Assembly: GCF_000376225.1 (NCBI RefSeq) | Contig: NZ_AQXL01000129.1 | Location: forward strand, 39,239 to 103,238 | DNA length: 64,000 nucleotides | Direction: 5' to 3' | From: Effusibacillus pohliae DSM 22757 | GTDB taxonomy: Bacteria > Bacillota > Bacilli > Tumebacillales > Effusibacillaceae | Shown: positions 9,644-18,941 of the stretch, in pieces | How the letters are laid out: the number at the start of each line of letters is the position of its first letter | How positions within the stretch are numbered: position 1 is the first letter of the stretch | Notes under the pieces: model-generated | Databases searched by the model: none | Told to the model about the DNA's origin: nothing | The model's input: only the letters and a program-made list of their open reading frames with translations | Made by a program: the position numbers and the translations under genes

Positions 9644-10288
9644 ATGGATCGCACCTATACTTCCGGCGTTCGCGTAACGATGGGAGAGATTTTTCCGGCT
9701 TTGTTCTTTAGCTTGTTGTTCGCTACTGTCGGCTTGTATGTCGGGCAGTATGTACCGCGTGAGCTGTTTCTGCCGTTGATGGTGGTGGAGATCATCATGG
9801 TGTTTGCGGCAATGTTGATTCGCCGCAGGCGTGCAGTCGGATACGGATTCCTGTATGCGTTCACGTTTATCTCGGGGGTGACGTTGTACCCGGCGATTTG
9901 GAATTATGTAAGCGAAATCGGTGCCCCGATGGTCCTTGCGGCGTTCGCCGTAACGGTGATCGCTTATGGCGGGGCGGCGTTGTATGCCTCGATCACCAAG
10001 GCGGATTTCAGCTTCCTCGTCGGATTTTTGTTTATGGGACTGCTCGCATTGCTCGGTATGGGAATCGTCGGTCTGTTCATCCCGTTCTCAAGCACAGCCA
10101 ATTGGGTGTACACGCTGCTGGGCGTGCTGATTTTCATCGGCTATACGCTGTTCGATATTTCCCAGATTACGCGATTTGGCGTGGCCAGAGAAGATGTGCC
10201 GATCGTCGTGCTGAACCTGTATCTGAATTTTGTCAACCTGTTCCTGTTCATCCTCCGCTTGTTCGGATTGAACTTGCGGCGAGATTGA
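9644..10288 (+). CDS. Bax inhibitor-1/YccA (YetJ-like) family membrane protein
   Basis: A 214-residue polytopic membrane protein with seven hydrophobic segments, in the BI-1/TMBIM family. The bacterial member YetJ is a pH-sensitive calcium leak channel. Family features are the region YGFLYAFTFISGVTLYP and the last helices with LFDISQITRFG and a conserved Asp, followed by LNLYLNFVNLFLFILRLFG. The start has GAGGAGGAG upstream. A strong terminator follows. Confidence 0.85.
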   Translation: MDRTYTSGVRVTMGEIFPALFFSLLFATVGLYVGQYVPRELFLPLMVVEIIMVFAAMLIRRRRAVGYGFLYAFTFISGVTLYPAIWNYVSEIGAPMVLAAFAVTVIAYGGAALYASITKADFSFLVGFLFMGLLALLGMGIVGLFIPFSSTANWVYTLLGVLIFIGYTLFDISQITRFGVAREDVPIVVLNLYLNFVNLFLFILRLFGLNLRRD

Positions 10289-10304
10289 GCGGCTGATTGT
10301 GTGC

Positions 10305-10340
10305 AAGCTGCGTTGCGGGCGCTGGCAACGCGGCTTTTTT
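10305..10340 (+). terminator. Rho-independent terminator after the BI-1 gene
   Basis: A 12-bp stem (AAGCTGCGTTGC / GCAACGCGGCTT, one G-T pair) with an 8-base loop is followed by six T residues. Confidence 0.9.
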
Positions 10341-10401
10341 GTGTAGGGAAATTGCCGGAAAAGCAGTGGAAATCATCGGGATGGGCGCGTAAAATAAAAG
10401 T

Positions 10402-11118
10402 ATGAAACGGGATCAATCGAAGAACAGGGCCATTTACAAACAGATAGCGAGCGACATTCAGGCGATGATCGAGCAGGGGTATCTGCAGCCGGGGGACAAG
10501 CTTCCTTCGATGAAGGAACTGGCGAAACAGTTCGGCGTCAGCCGGCCGACGATCCGCGAGGCGCTGTCTTCCCTGCAAGCCAAGGGGCTTTTGGAGCTGC
10601 GGCAAGGCGACGGGACGTTTGTGTCGCAGGCCGATCTGCACCGGCATCTCTATGCGCCTTTGCAAGCCGCCTTGTTGATCGGACGCAGCGATCTGGCCAG
10701 TTTGCACGAGGTGCGGACGATTCTCGAGGTGGGCGCCAGCCGGTGGGCGGCGGCCAACCGGACAGGCGAAGCGTATGAGGAGATTGCGGCTGCGCTGATG
10801 GAGTACGAATGGGCTTGCACGGAGCAAGATATCATCAGCGCGGACATCCGCTTTCATCAGGCGATCGCCGCTGCAACCGGCAATCCGGTGATCCAGAACC
10901 TGATGAACGCGTTGACGGAAGCGCTGGTGGATGTGATTCGGGCGACGCTTCCCGTGCTGCCTTATACGGAAGTGGCCGATTACTACAGGGAATGGACGGA
11001 GGCGATCCGGGAAGGACACCCGGAGCGGGCGTCCCGTGTTGCAGAGAAGTATCTGCAGAAAGTGGGAAACGCCATCAAAAAACCTGTTGGTTATTCAGCA
11101 GATGCTCCCGGCACATGA
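10402..11118 (+). CDS. GntR-family transcriptional regulator (FadR subfamily)
   Basis: A 238-residue regulator with an N-terminal winged helix-turn-helix (residues about 9-75, with DKLPSMKELAKQFGVSRPTIREAL split over its recognition helix) and an all-helical FCD ligand domain (residues about 90-225). FCD histidines and Asp likely to bind metal are seen in DIRFHQAIAAATGN and in EGHPERA. Such regulators usually sense organic acids. There is no Shine-Dalgarno sequence before ATG 10402, but a TAAAAT lies at 10390-10395, so the message could be nearly leaderless. The 3' end overlaps the convergent glycosyltransferase gene by 44 bases. Confidence 0.88.
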   Translation: MKRDQSKNRAIYKQIASDIQAMIEQGYLQPGDKLPSMKELAKQFGVSRPTIREALSSLQAKGLLELRQGDGTFVSQADLHRHLYAPLQAALLIGRSDLASLHEVRTILEVGASRWAAANRTGEAYEEIAAALMEYEWACTEQDIISADIRFHQAIAAATGNPVIQNLMNALTEALVDVIRATLPVLPYTEVADYYREWTEAIREGHPERASRVAEKYLQKVGNAIKKPVGYSADAPGT

Positions 11119-12112
11119 CGTCATTGTAGATTTGCTTGAACATCTCGATCTCACGGGTGGTCGAATAGCGTTCCTGCACCCAGCGTCGACCGGCGTTGGC
11201 GAGCCGTTGCCGCAATTGCGGATCTTCGATGTAGAGTGTGGCTTTTTCGATAAACTCGTCCTGATGGCTGAACAGGAAACCGTTTTCGCCGTCCCGGATC
11301 AAGTCGATGTTGCCCGGCACGCGGGAGGCAATCACCGGTTTGCCGAGCGACATTGCTTCCAACAGCGCGTGTGACAGACCCTCCGACTTGGACGTGTTGA
11401 GCACCACATCGGACGACCTCAGCAGCGCGGGCATGTCGCCATGGTCGACTTCTCCCAGGTAGATCGCCCAATCGGCCGCATCCATTCGCTTTTTAAATTC
11501 CGCAAACAGATCGGGGTCCATCGCCGGGCCCGCCACAGCGAACCGCACGGCCGGGTGGCATTCCTGTAATCTGCGCAGCGGCTCGTAGGCAGCCAGCGGA
11601 TTTTTCACGGGGCGGATGCCGGCGGGCAGGAGAAACACAAAGTCGTCTGCTGCCAGTCCAAAATCGGCTCGCTGCTTGCAGCTGCCTTGCGGCAGGTCGA
11701 TGCCGAGGTGGACGACGAACGATTTCGGTTCGGCGACGGGCACCAGTTTTAGCAGCTCCCGGCGGGAAGACTCGGTCAACAGGATAATCCGCGACGCGTA
11801 ATCGACGACGCTGTAGGTGGTGTCCCGTGTTTCCTCTTTTGTCATATACTCGTTGATGTCGGTGCCCGTGATCGTGAGAATCATGGGTTTTTTCATTTGT
11901 TTCACGGTCGGCAGTACGAAGCGGCCCGTTCGGAACGCGTTGAATGCATGGATGATGTCCGCCTGTTGAAAATCCTGCTGCCGCACATGGTCGAGCGGCC
12001 GGATTTCGACATGTATGCCATGGGGAGCGAGCCCCTTTTTGATTCGGTTCGAGTATGTCACATTGCCGCCTGAACGCGGCTGGTTGGGCGGTAAGACGAT
12101 CAGTACGTTCAT
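11075..12112 (-). CDS. Glycosyltransferase family 4 (GT-B) protein
   Basis: A 345-residue GT-B glycosyltransferase. The N-terminal acceptor domain starts NVLIVLPPNQPRSGGNVTYS. The C-terminal nucleotide-sugar domain has PAGIRPVKNPLAA, AGPAMDPDLF and the EX7E-like region TSKSEGLSHALLEAMSLGKP followed by VIASRVPGNIDLI. The donor and acceptor are unknown. It is monocistronic and divergent from the small YlaF-like gene. Its last 14 codons lie antisense to the end of the GntR gene. Confidence 0.85.
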   Translation of the reverse strand: MNVLIVLPPNQPRSGGNVTYSNRIKKGLAPHGIHVEIRPLDHVRQQDFQQADIIHAFNAFRTGRFVLPTVKQMKKPMILTITGTDINEYMTKEETRDTTYSVVDYASRIILLTESSRRELLKLVPVAEPKSFVVHLGIDLPQGSCKQRADFGLAADDFVFLLPAGIRPVKNPLAAYEPLRRLQECHPAVRFAVAGPAMDPDLFAEFKKRMDAADWAIYLGEVDHGDMPALLRSSDVVLNTSKSEGLSHALLEAMSLGKPVIASRVPGNIDLIRDGENGFLFSHQDEFIEKATLYIEDPQLRQRLANAGRRWVQERYSTTREIEMFKQIYNDVMCREHLLNNQQVF

Positions 12113-12195
12113 TTGGAAAGCCTTCTTTCATTCCAGGTTGATGGCAGCGAACCGCGATGTTATGATGACAGAAGATCGGGACGGAGGTTGACACA

Positions 12196-12372
12196 ATGTC
12201 GAAACGAGCGAAAATCGCTTATTTTATCCTGACGCTGCTGGTGATGGGCAGCTTTGCGATGGTTGGCATTCTGTTTTCGGAAGCCATGTACGGGTACGGG
12301 GTTCTGTTTCTGCTGCTCGGCGTGCTGCTGGCAGGCGGCGGATTTTCCCTGAAAAAAAAGTTTATCAAGTAA
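12196..12372 (+). CDS. Small membrane protein, YlaF-like (DUF5325)
   Basis: A 58-residue protein with two hydrophobic segments (AYFILTLLVMGSFAMVGILF and YGVLFLLLGVLLAGGGFSL) and a lysine-rich end (KKKFIK). The layout matches the DUF5325/YlaF proteins of Bacilli, whose function is not known. ACGGAGGTTG lies eight bases before ATG 12196. Confidence 0.65.
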   Translation: MSKRAKIAYFILTLLVMGSFAMVGILFSEAMYGYGVLFLLLGVLLAGGGFSLKKKFIK

Positions 12373-12511
12373 TCCGGCAGTCTGTCATATCGAGAATTGT
12401 CGGGCAACAGCTCCGCTTTGTCAAGCTTGAAAAAAGTAAGGTACATTACATAAAGAGGCGCCACCGGCTGATGCGCCGTGTCGCGCCTTGTCAGACTGTC
12501 AGATTTTCCGG

Positions 12512-12736
12512 TTAATCGGTGATGATGCCTGACGGGAGGTCATAGCTGCCGCCGTATTCAGGGAGACCGCCGCGGTTGCGGATCTCGCCTTCAATCCGGC
12601 GTAGCAGCCGGGCTCCCTCGTCACTTATAAAATCTTCCAAATCGGTCAGCGAATTTTTGAAATAGGCGAGTTCTTCCCATGACCAACTCGATAGCGGGGC
12701 GTTTTGCAGTTCTTCCAGCCTGCGGCCTGCATACAT
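12512..12736 (-). CDS. Small hypothetical cytosolic protein
   Basis: A 74-residue acidic protein, mostly helical (RRLEELQNAPLSSWSWEEL, LTDLEDFISDEGARLLRRI), ending in a glycine-rich tail. I recognise no family with certainty. ATG 12736 is preferred because GGAGGTG is placed upstream on the minus strand. An in-frame ATG at 12784 has no such signal. Confidence 0.6.
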   Translation of the reverse strand: MYAGRRLEELQNAPLSSWSWEELAYFKNSLTDLEDFISDEGARLLRRIEGEIRNRGGLPEYGGSYDLPSGIITD

Positions 12737-12818
12737 GTGCGACACCTCCGACGCTTGCATGGTTTTGTGATAGCTTGGGGACATTCAGGGATAGTTTATA
12801 CATTGCGGGGTGAGCCTT

Positions 12819-13127
12819 GTGATCACATTGACGGAACGGGCGCGGGAAAAATTGGCCGAGTGGACGAGCGACGAACAGCCGGACGTGTATATACGGCTGA
12901 TGATGGTGATGGAAGGCGGCTGAGGGGCGACGATGACGTACGATCTTGCTCTGGACGAGCCGAGAAAGCAGGATGACGTGTATTCGTTCGGCAATGTGCA
13001 CGTACTGGTGGACAAATCGTCGCAAGTTTATATGGAGGAAAATCTGACGATCGATTATGACGAGTCGATCGGAGCGTATCGGTTGAAAAGCCCGGAACGG
13101 GTGATACCGGGCGTGTTTTATGTGTAG
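12819..13127 (+). CDS. Second HesB/IscA-like protein with in-frame UGA (candidate selenoprotein)
   Basis: Read through the TGA at 12921-12923, this is a 102-residue HesB-family protein. It begins ITLTERAREKLAEW, followed by VYIRLMMVMEGG-U-GATMTYDLALDEP, then VHVLVDKSSQVYMEENLTIDYDES. The TGA (residue 35) is at the position of the family's first Cys, exactly as in the gene at 8863. No other Cys is present, so Sec would be the only metal- or redox-reactive residue. GTG 12819 has GGGGTGAG upstream. A gene caller that stops at TGA would report only the part after it. The candidate SECIS hairpin follows 28 bases after the UGA. Confidence 0.72.
12921..12965 (+). promoter_or_regulatory. Candidate bacterial SECIS element of the second HesB-like gene
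   Basis: The UGA is at 12921-12923. The apical stem GCTC (12948-12951) pairs with GAGC (12957-12960) around the loop UGGAC. Below a bulged C (12961), TCTT (12944-12947) pairs with GAGA (12962-12965). The loop begins 28 bases after the UGA and has G as second base, as in the first element. The stem again overlaps codons for ALDE. Confidence 0.55.
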
Positions 13128-13136
13128 ACGAGGCGG

Positions 13137-13169
13137 AAAAACCCCCTGTGAAATGGAGACACAGGGGGT
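13137..13169 (-). terminator. Rho-independent terminator of fabI (minus strand)
   Basis: A 10-bp perfect stem (ACCCCCTGTG at 13141-13150, CACAGGGGGT at 13160-13169) is followed on the minus strand by a T-run (13137-13140). On the plus strand there is no T-run, so it serves fabI. Confidence 0.85.
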
Positions 13170-13204
13170 ACCGGTTCACAGCCCGGGGTACCGGTTCACA
13201 GCCC
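13165..13204. repeat. Perfect 20-bp tandem duplication at the fabI stop codon
   Basis: The 20-base unit beginning GGGGTACCGG and ending TTCACAGCCC occurs at 13165-13184 and again, without a mismatch, at 13185-13204. The second copy includes the last codons and stop of fabI; the first lies against the terminator stem. It is probably a recent slippage duplication. Confidence 0.9.
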
Positions 13205-13966
13205 AAGGATGTTGTAGCCGGCGTCGACGTGGATGATCTCTCCCGTAATTCCGGACGAGAGGTCGGACATCAGGAACAGTGCGGTGTTGCCTACTTCCTC
13301 CTGGGTGACGCCGCGGCGCAGGGGCGCTTTTTCGGAGACAAGCTTCAGCATGGTGGAGAAATCGCGGACGCCGCGTGCCGCCAACGTCATGATCGGGCCG
13401 GCGGAGATGGCGTTCACCCGAATGTTCTCCGGTCCCAGGTCGGCCGCCAGATAGCGCATCGACATGTCGAGCGCCGCTTTTGCCACGCCCATCATGTTGT
13501 AGCCGGGCACGACCCGCTCGCCGCCGAGGTAGGTCATGGTGACGATTGAGCCGCCTTCTTTCATCAGTTTGCGCGCCCGCTGCGTGACGGCCACCAGCGA
13601 GTAGGCGGAGATGTCCTGCGCGAGCGAGTAGCCCGCCCGCGACGTGTCGACAAACTTTCCTTCCAGATCCTCTTTTTGCGCGAATGCCAAAGAGTGAACC
13701 AGTCCGTGCAGGGTGCCGACTTCCCTTTCAAGCGCGGCGAAGACCGCATCGATCTCCTCGTCTTTTGTCACATCGCACGGCAGCACGATCGCGTCCGGAA
13801 TGTCTTTTACCAGTTCCTTGATGCGGCGTTCCACCCGCTCGCCCTGGTAGGTGAACGCCAGTCGGGCGCCAGCGTTATGTAACGATTGTGCAATGCCCCA
13901 GGCGATGCTTCGTTCATTGGCAACGCCCATGACCAAGATCGTTTTTCCCTTCAGCAAGTTTTGCAT
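13196..13966 (-). CDS. fabI: Enoyl-[acyl-carrier-protein] reductase (NADH) FabI
   Basis: FabI performs the last reduction of each fatty-acid elongation cycle. The 256-residue SDR protein has the FabI-type cofactor loop GVANERSIAWGIAQ, the DVTKDEE and HSLAFA regions, and the catalytic pair in GYNMMGVAKAALD (Tyr-x6-Lys). The C-terminal GPIMTLAARGVRDF substrate loop and ITGEIIHVDAGYNI complete the family pattern. It has its own ribosome binding site (GGAAGGGGAT) and terminator. A second isozyme, FabL, is encoded about 2 kb away. Confidence 0.95.
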   Translation of the reverse strand: MQNLLKGKTILVMGVANERSIAWGIAQSLHNAGARLAFTYQGERVERRIKELVKDIPDAIVLPCDVTKDEEIDAVFAALEREVGTLHGLVHSLAFAQKEDLEGKFVDTSRAGYSLAQDISAYSLVAVTQRARKLMKEGGSIVTMTYLGGERVVPGYNMMGVAKAALDMSMRYLAADLGPENIRVNAISAGPIMTLAARGVRDFSTMLKLVSEKAPLRRGVTQEEVGNTALFLMSDLSSGITGEIIHVDAGYNILGL

Positions 13967-14058
13967 GATTGTGATCCCCTTCCGAGTTTCCTTTTGGCAT
14001 GCCTCTATATTTTACCAAAAGTTGTGTACAAGTTCGACTGTCCCGTCGGCGAATCACG

Positions 14059-14087
14059 AAAAAAGGCGCGACCCAAAGAGTCACGCC
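14059..14087 (-). terminator. Rho-independent terminator of the YkuE-like gene (minus strand)
   Basis: GGCGCGAC (14065-14072) pairs with GTCACGCC (14080-14087) with one mismatch, and six T residues follow on the minus strand (14059-14064). It lies downstream of the phosphoesterase gene that ends at 14173. Confidence 0.75.
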
Positions 14088-14172
14088 TCCGGTCTGCGAG
14101 TTGGACCGAACTTCCTGACATCTTGTGTCAGGCAAGCTTCGAGGATCACGCCTACGATATACGCGATCCGAG

Positions 14173-15054
14173 CTACAACGTCTCCCAAGCGGGCTGCAGC
14201 GATTCGCGGGCGGCGCTAGCAGAGCGCCGTCTTGCCGCAGCGCCGGTGCGCAGGGTATGCACGGTGATCTCCGGGCGGGAGCGCAGGCGGACGTTCAGTC
14301 CGCTTTGTCCCAAACCTTCCGAGATATACAGCCGCTTGCCGTTAATCCGGTGCATGCCTTTCAGGATGTCCTGTTTCGGCAGTTCGCCAAATCCCATCAC
14401 GCGATGCAAATAGGGAATCAGATTGAATTGCCCGCCGTGGAAGTGGCCGGACAGGATATAATCAGCTTTGTGTTGGTCCCGCATAGCGAGAATCGTATTG
14501 GGATCGTGCGCCAGCACCAGATGGACCCCGTCTTCCGGCACATGCGCGTACGCTTTCTCAAGATCGCTTTTGCCCAGACAGTGATCGTCGATCCCGATGA
14601 TCGTCAGCTTGCTGCCAGCGATGTCGATCGTTCTCGATTCGTTGCGTAGCACATGGCAGCCGGTCTGCTCAATCGCCTGCTGGAACTCGTCAATCCGCTC
14701 GCCCAGGTAATGGTCATGGTTGCCAAACACCATATAAATCCCGTACTTCGGATTGATCCGCTTGATCGCTTTCAGATACTCCAGGCATTTTCCAATATTG
14801 TGGTAGCGATCCAGATAGTCGCCGGTCATGACGATCAGGTCCGGCTTGGCGGCCGCCACCAAATCATGCAAACGATGCGGGGAGATCGACTGACGTTCCA
14901 TATGCAGGTCGGACAGTTGCACGATTTTCAATTCGCTGATCCCGCTTTTTTCCGGAATCGCGAGGTCAACCTCTCGCAACACCGGACGAAATGTGTTCCA
15001 ATAGGAATAGGCGAGCACGCAGGCGAGAGATCCCAGAATCAACCACCAGATCAA
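14173..15054 (-). CDS. Membrane-anchored metallophosphoesterase (YkuE-like)
   Basis: A 293-residue calcineurin-like phosphoesterase with an N-terminal membrane segment (MIWWLILGSLACVLAYSYW), so the enzyme domain is probably on the outer side of the membrane. All metal motifs are intact: SDLHM, TGDYLD, GNHD, LAHDP and GHFHGGQ. YkuE-type enzymes act on membrane lipid or wall substrates, but the substrate here is unknown. The C-terminus carries an Ala/Arg-rich tail (TGAAARRRSASAARES). Confidence 0.85.
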   Translation of the reverse strand: MIWWLILGSLACVLAYSYWNTFRPVLREVDLAIPEKSGISELKIVQLSDLHMERQSISPHRLHDLVAAAKPDLIVMTGDYLDRYHNIGKCLEYLKAIKRINPKYGIYMVFGNHDHYLGERIDEFQQAIEQTGCHVLRNESRTIDIAGSKLTIIGIDDHCLGKSDLEKAYAHVPEDGVHLVLAHDPNTILAMRDQHKADYILSGHFHGGQFNLIPYLHRVMGFGELPKQDILKGMHRINGKRLYISEGLGQSGLNVRLRSRPEITVHTLRTGAAARRRSASAARESLQPAWETL

Positions 15055-15185
15055 GTCGATCCCTCCTTTCGTGGTTTAGTAAAAGGACGGCCCTTTTATG
15101 TCAACTATTTACTATGATACGAGATTGCTAGTCAAAAATCATCGGTCAGTATCTGGCAGAGATGGATGGGGAAGGTGTTTGTCCG

Positions 15186-16476
<1,291 letters not shown>

Positions 16477-16559
16477 TCGCCCCGGCGGAACGCCTGCTAT
16501 CAGTTGTATCTCGCGTGTGCCGGAAAACTGTACTGTCATTAGGCCGGGAGAGAGGAAAC

Positions 16560-16616
16560 AGGCATTCCCAAAACCGGGCACATTTTTTGCAACCGCCGGT
16601 TGGCTTTGGAATGCCT
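16560..16616. repeat. Long imperfect inverted repeat between convergent fabL and the RsfA-type gene
   Basis: AGGCATTCC (16560-16568) with AAACCGG pairs imperfectly with CCGGT and GGAATGCCT (ending 16616). The central part carries TTTTTT. It lies between two convergent genes, so a bidirectional termination role is likely, but it lacks the usual T-run after the stem. Confidence 0.5.
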
Positions 16617-16627
16617 GCCTCGTTCGC

Positions 16628-17182
16628 TCACTTCTCCTCCGCTTCCAGCAGCTTGCGGGCGCGTTCCATGATCTTCAACAGCGTCTTTGAGTCTTCCGAC
16701 AACAGGTCGGCCGCGCTGCCGGAAGACATTTCCCGGTCGCGCAGTTGCCGGTTTTCCGCTTGCAGTTGCTCCACTTCCTGCTGCAGCGAATGGATTTGCT
16801 CCTGCAGTTCGCGATTGCGGTCTAGCAACTCATAATAGAGCCGTTCGTGCTGTTTCAGCGCGCGGATAATCCCGTCGATCGAAGTGTCCTCGAGGTCCGG
16901 GCTCCAGGTCCGGCGCCGGGCAAAGTGGCCCTTCAACGTCGACAGGCTTTTCTTTTCCTGCTTGGCCTGTTTGATTTCGTCGGAGTAGTTGCGGCGCACC
17001 ACTCCGTTCCATCTGTATCCGCAGGCGGCCGGCGTGCGGCCGAGCAGGTTGGCAGCTTCCACAAACGCGTTCAGTTGCGTGCTGCCTTCCCGAATATGGC
17101 GCAACACGATCTCCGCCAGTTTGTTGTCGTCTTCGGGTGTCCAAGCGTCTGATCGCGTTGTCCAACGCTCAACTGTTTCCAC
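16628..17182 (-). CDS. RsfA/YlbO-family prespore-type transcription regulator
   Basis: A 184-residue protein with a Myb-like DNA-binding domain (residues about 5-60: WTPEDDNKLAEIVLRHIREG, GRTPAACGYRWNGVVRRNY) and a C-terminal coiled coil (YYELLDRNRELQEQIHSLQQ onward). This is the RsfA/YlbO family, which in Bacillus modulates sigma-F dependent prespore genes. GTG 17182 has GGAGGG six bases upstream. The TTG at 17197 overlaps that site. Upstream sequence (17183-17433) holds no recognisable gene. Confidence 0.85.
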   Translation of the reverse strand: METVERWTTRSDAWTPEDDNKLAEIVLRHIREGSTQLNAFVEAANLLGRTPAACGYRWNGVVRRNYSDEIKQAKQEKKSLSTLKGHFARRRTWSPDLEDTSIDGIIRALKQHERLYYELLDRNRELQEQIHSLQQEVEQLQAENRQLRDREMSSGSAADLLSEDSKTLLKIMERARKLLEAEEK

Positions 17183-17433
17183 TGAGTATCCCTCCAAAGT
17201 GCCTTTTATACTATCTTTATGTCCGTATATTGGAAGATTGATACATTATTTTCAGAAACCATGCGCGCGCATGCGGGCGGGCTTTGCGCATGCATTTGGT
17301 TGCCCGGATGTTTCGCGAGCCGTGGCGGCTAGCCCGCTTGCACCGTGGCAAAAACGGGCTGCTGGCTGCTTGACGCATGCGCGCATCAACGGTACATTGT
17401 TGCAAAAGCGGAAAACGGAGAGGAGCTGCTGCT

Positions 17434-18231
17434 ATGAGACGTCGCCTGGTGGCAATCGATCTGGATGGGACGGCGTTGACAAACGAGAAAAAAATTCTTC
17501 CCAGCACCAAGCAAATCATCCAGCAGGTGCGGGAACGCGGTCATGAGGTGGTGATCGCCACCGGCCGGCCGCCCCGCAGCAGTGTACACTACCATTGCGA
17601 GCTGGATTTGACCGCTCCGATGGTCAACTTTAACGGCGCCCTGATTCACGATCCCGTCCGTCCGGAACGGGATATTCATTTTCCGCTGGATCGCGAAGTG
17701 GTGCTGCAGATCGTGGAGGAATGCAAGCGATTTGCTGTGGAAAACGTAATGGTGGAGGTCAAGGACGCCTATTATGTGCAGCAAGTGGACGATTTCATGG
17801 AGTTGTTGGCGGACGGCGTACCGCCGCGCGGCGTCGGACCGATCGAGGCCTATCTGCTGGAACACCCGACGAGCGTTTTGATTCGCACCAGCCCTGAAAA
17901 GATTGAACCCCTGCGGGAAACGTTAAACCGTACCTACAGCCGGTTGGTCGCCCACCGCTATTGGAGCACTCCCTACCATGTGATCGAAGTGGTGAAAGCG
18001 GGTGTGTCGAAAGCGACGGGACTCAAGATCTTGGCAGATACATTCGGATTTGAACGCGAGGATGTGATCGCCTTTGGCGATGAGGAGAACGATATCGAGA
18101 TGATCCGCTGGGCGGGTGTCGGAGTGGCGATGGGCAACGCCGATTCCCGCTTGAAAGAACTTGCCGACTGCATCACCGAGTCGAATGAAAACGACGGAAT
18201 CGCCATATTGTTGAAAAAATTGCTTTTGTAA
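17434..18231 (+). CDS. Cof-type HAD hydrolase (sugar/flavin phosphatase family)
   Basis: A 265-residue HAD phosphatase of the Cof/YcsE class with a C2B cap. Motif I is AIDLDGTAL, motif II is VIATGRPP, the Lys of motif III is in VVKAGVSKATGL, and motif IV is AFGDEENDIEMI. Substrates are usually sugar phosphates or FMN-like compounds. ATG 17434 follows GGAGAGGAG. An upstream in-frame ATG at 17377 lacks one. Confidence 0.85.
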   Translation: MRRRLVAIDLDGTALTNEKKILPSTKQIIQQVRERGHEVVIATGRPPRSSVHYHCELDLTAPMVNFNGALIHDPVRPERDIHFPLDREVVLQIVEECKRFAVENVMVEVKDAYYVQQVDDFMELLADGVPPRGVGPIEAYLLEHPTSVLIRTSPEKIEPLRETLNRTYSRLVAHRYWSTPYHVIEVVKAGVSKATGLKILADTFGFEREDVIAFGDEENDIEMIRWAGVGVAMGNADSRLKELADCITESNENDGIAILLKKLLL

Positions 18232-18263
18232 TCTGCGCACGTTTGCGGAAAGGAGTGAGCTGG

Positions 18264-18941
18264 ATGCCGGAGTATTATTACACGATTGTCGGACGTTTGC
18301 TGCTCGCGCTGTTATTGGGCGGGATCGTTGGGTGGGAAAGGGAGTACCATAACAAGCAGGCCGGATTTAAAACGCACGTACTGGTTTGTCTCAGCAGTTG
18401 CCTGATCATGCTGATCTCGATCTATGGATTCGGCAATCTGGTCGACCACCCCAACGCGCGGTTTGACCCGGCCCGCCTGGCGGCGCAAGCGATATCGGGC
18501 ATCGGGTTTCTCGCCGGCGGGGCGATTTTGGTGCGGCCCGATCTGGTCGTGTCCGGTTTGACGACCGCCGCCACGTTGTGGATGGTGATGGCGATCGGGC
18601 TGGGGGTTGGAACCGGGTTTTATTTTGCCAGCATTCTCGCCACTGTGCTTGTCCTGTTCACAACACTTGCCCTGCCGTATGTGGAGTATGGCATCATCCG
18701 GAAGACGAGCCGTTACAAGACGGTCTCCATCACGATGGCAGACCGCCCCGGACAACTGGGCCAGATCGCGTCGGTGCTGGGCAGTGAAGGATGCAACATC
18801 CGGCATGTCAATTTGCATGACGGAAAAGGGGAGTTGATTCGGGCCGAATTGACGATCAGCATGCCGCCCGGACAGGACATGCTGGAGCTTACCGACCGCC
18901 TGCAGGCGGTTGACGGCGTATCCGATATCATGTGGGAGTAG
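18264..18941 (+). CDS. MgtC/SapB family membrane protein with ACT domain
   Basis: A 225-residue protein with four to five N-terminal transmembrane helices containing the MgtC signature (LLLGGIVGWEREYHNKQAG, GIGFLAGGAILV, GLTTAATLWMVMAIG) and a C-terminal ACT domain (residues about 150-225, RPGQLGQIASVLGSEGCNI). MgtC-like proteins affect Mg2+ homeostasis or ATP synthase; the ACT domain suggests ligand control. The 3' end overlaps the convergent bioC gene by 14 bases. Confidence 0.85.
   Translation: MPEYYYTIVGRLLLALLLGGIVGWEREYHNKQAGFKTHVLVCLSSCLIMLISIYGFGNLVDHPNARFDPARLAAQAISGIGFLAGGAILVRPDLVVSGLTTAATLWMVMAIGLGVGTGFYFASILATVLVLFTTLALPYVEYGIIRKTSRYKTVSITMADRPGQLGQIASVLGSEGCNIRHVNLHDGKGELIRAELTISMPPGQDMLELTDRLQAVDGVSDIMWE

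Noticed and set aside
12933..13127. 64-codon frame starting after the TGA of the second HesB-like gene
   Set aside because: It is the C-terminal part of the longer HesB-like protein; the family N-terminus and ribosome binding site lie before the TGA.
17250..17390. Several GCATGC/GCGCATGC motifs upstream of the HAD gene
   Set aside because: They are irregularly spaced, short and differently flanked. I see no consistent repeat unit or operator spacing.
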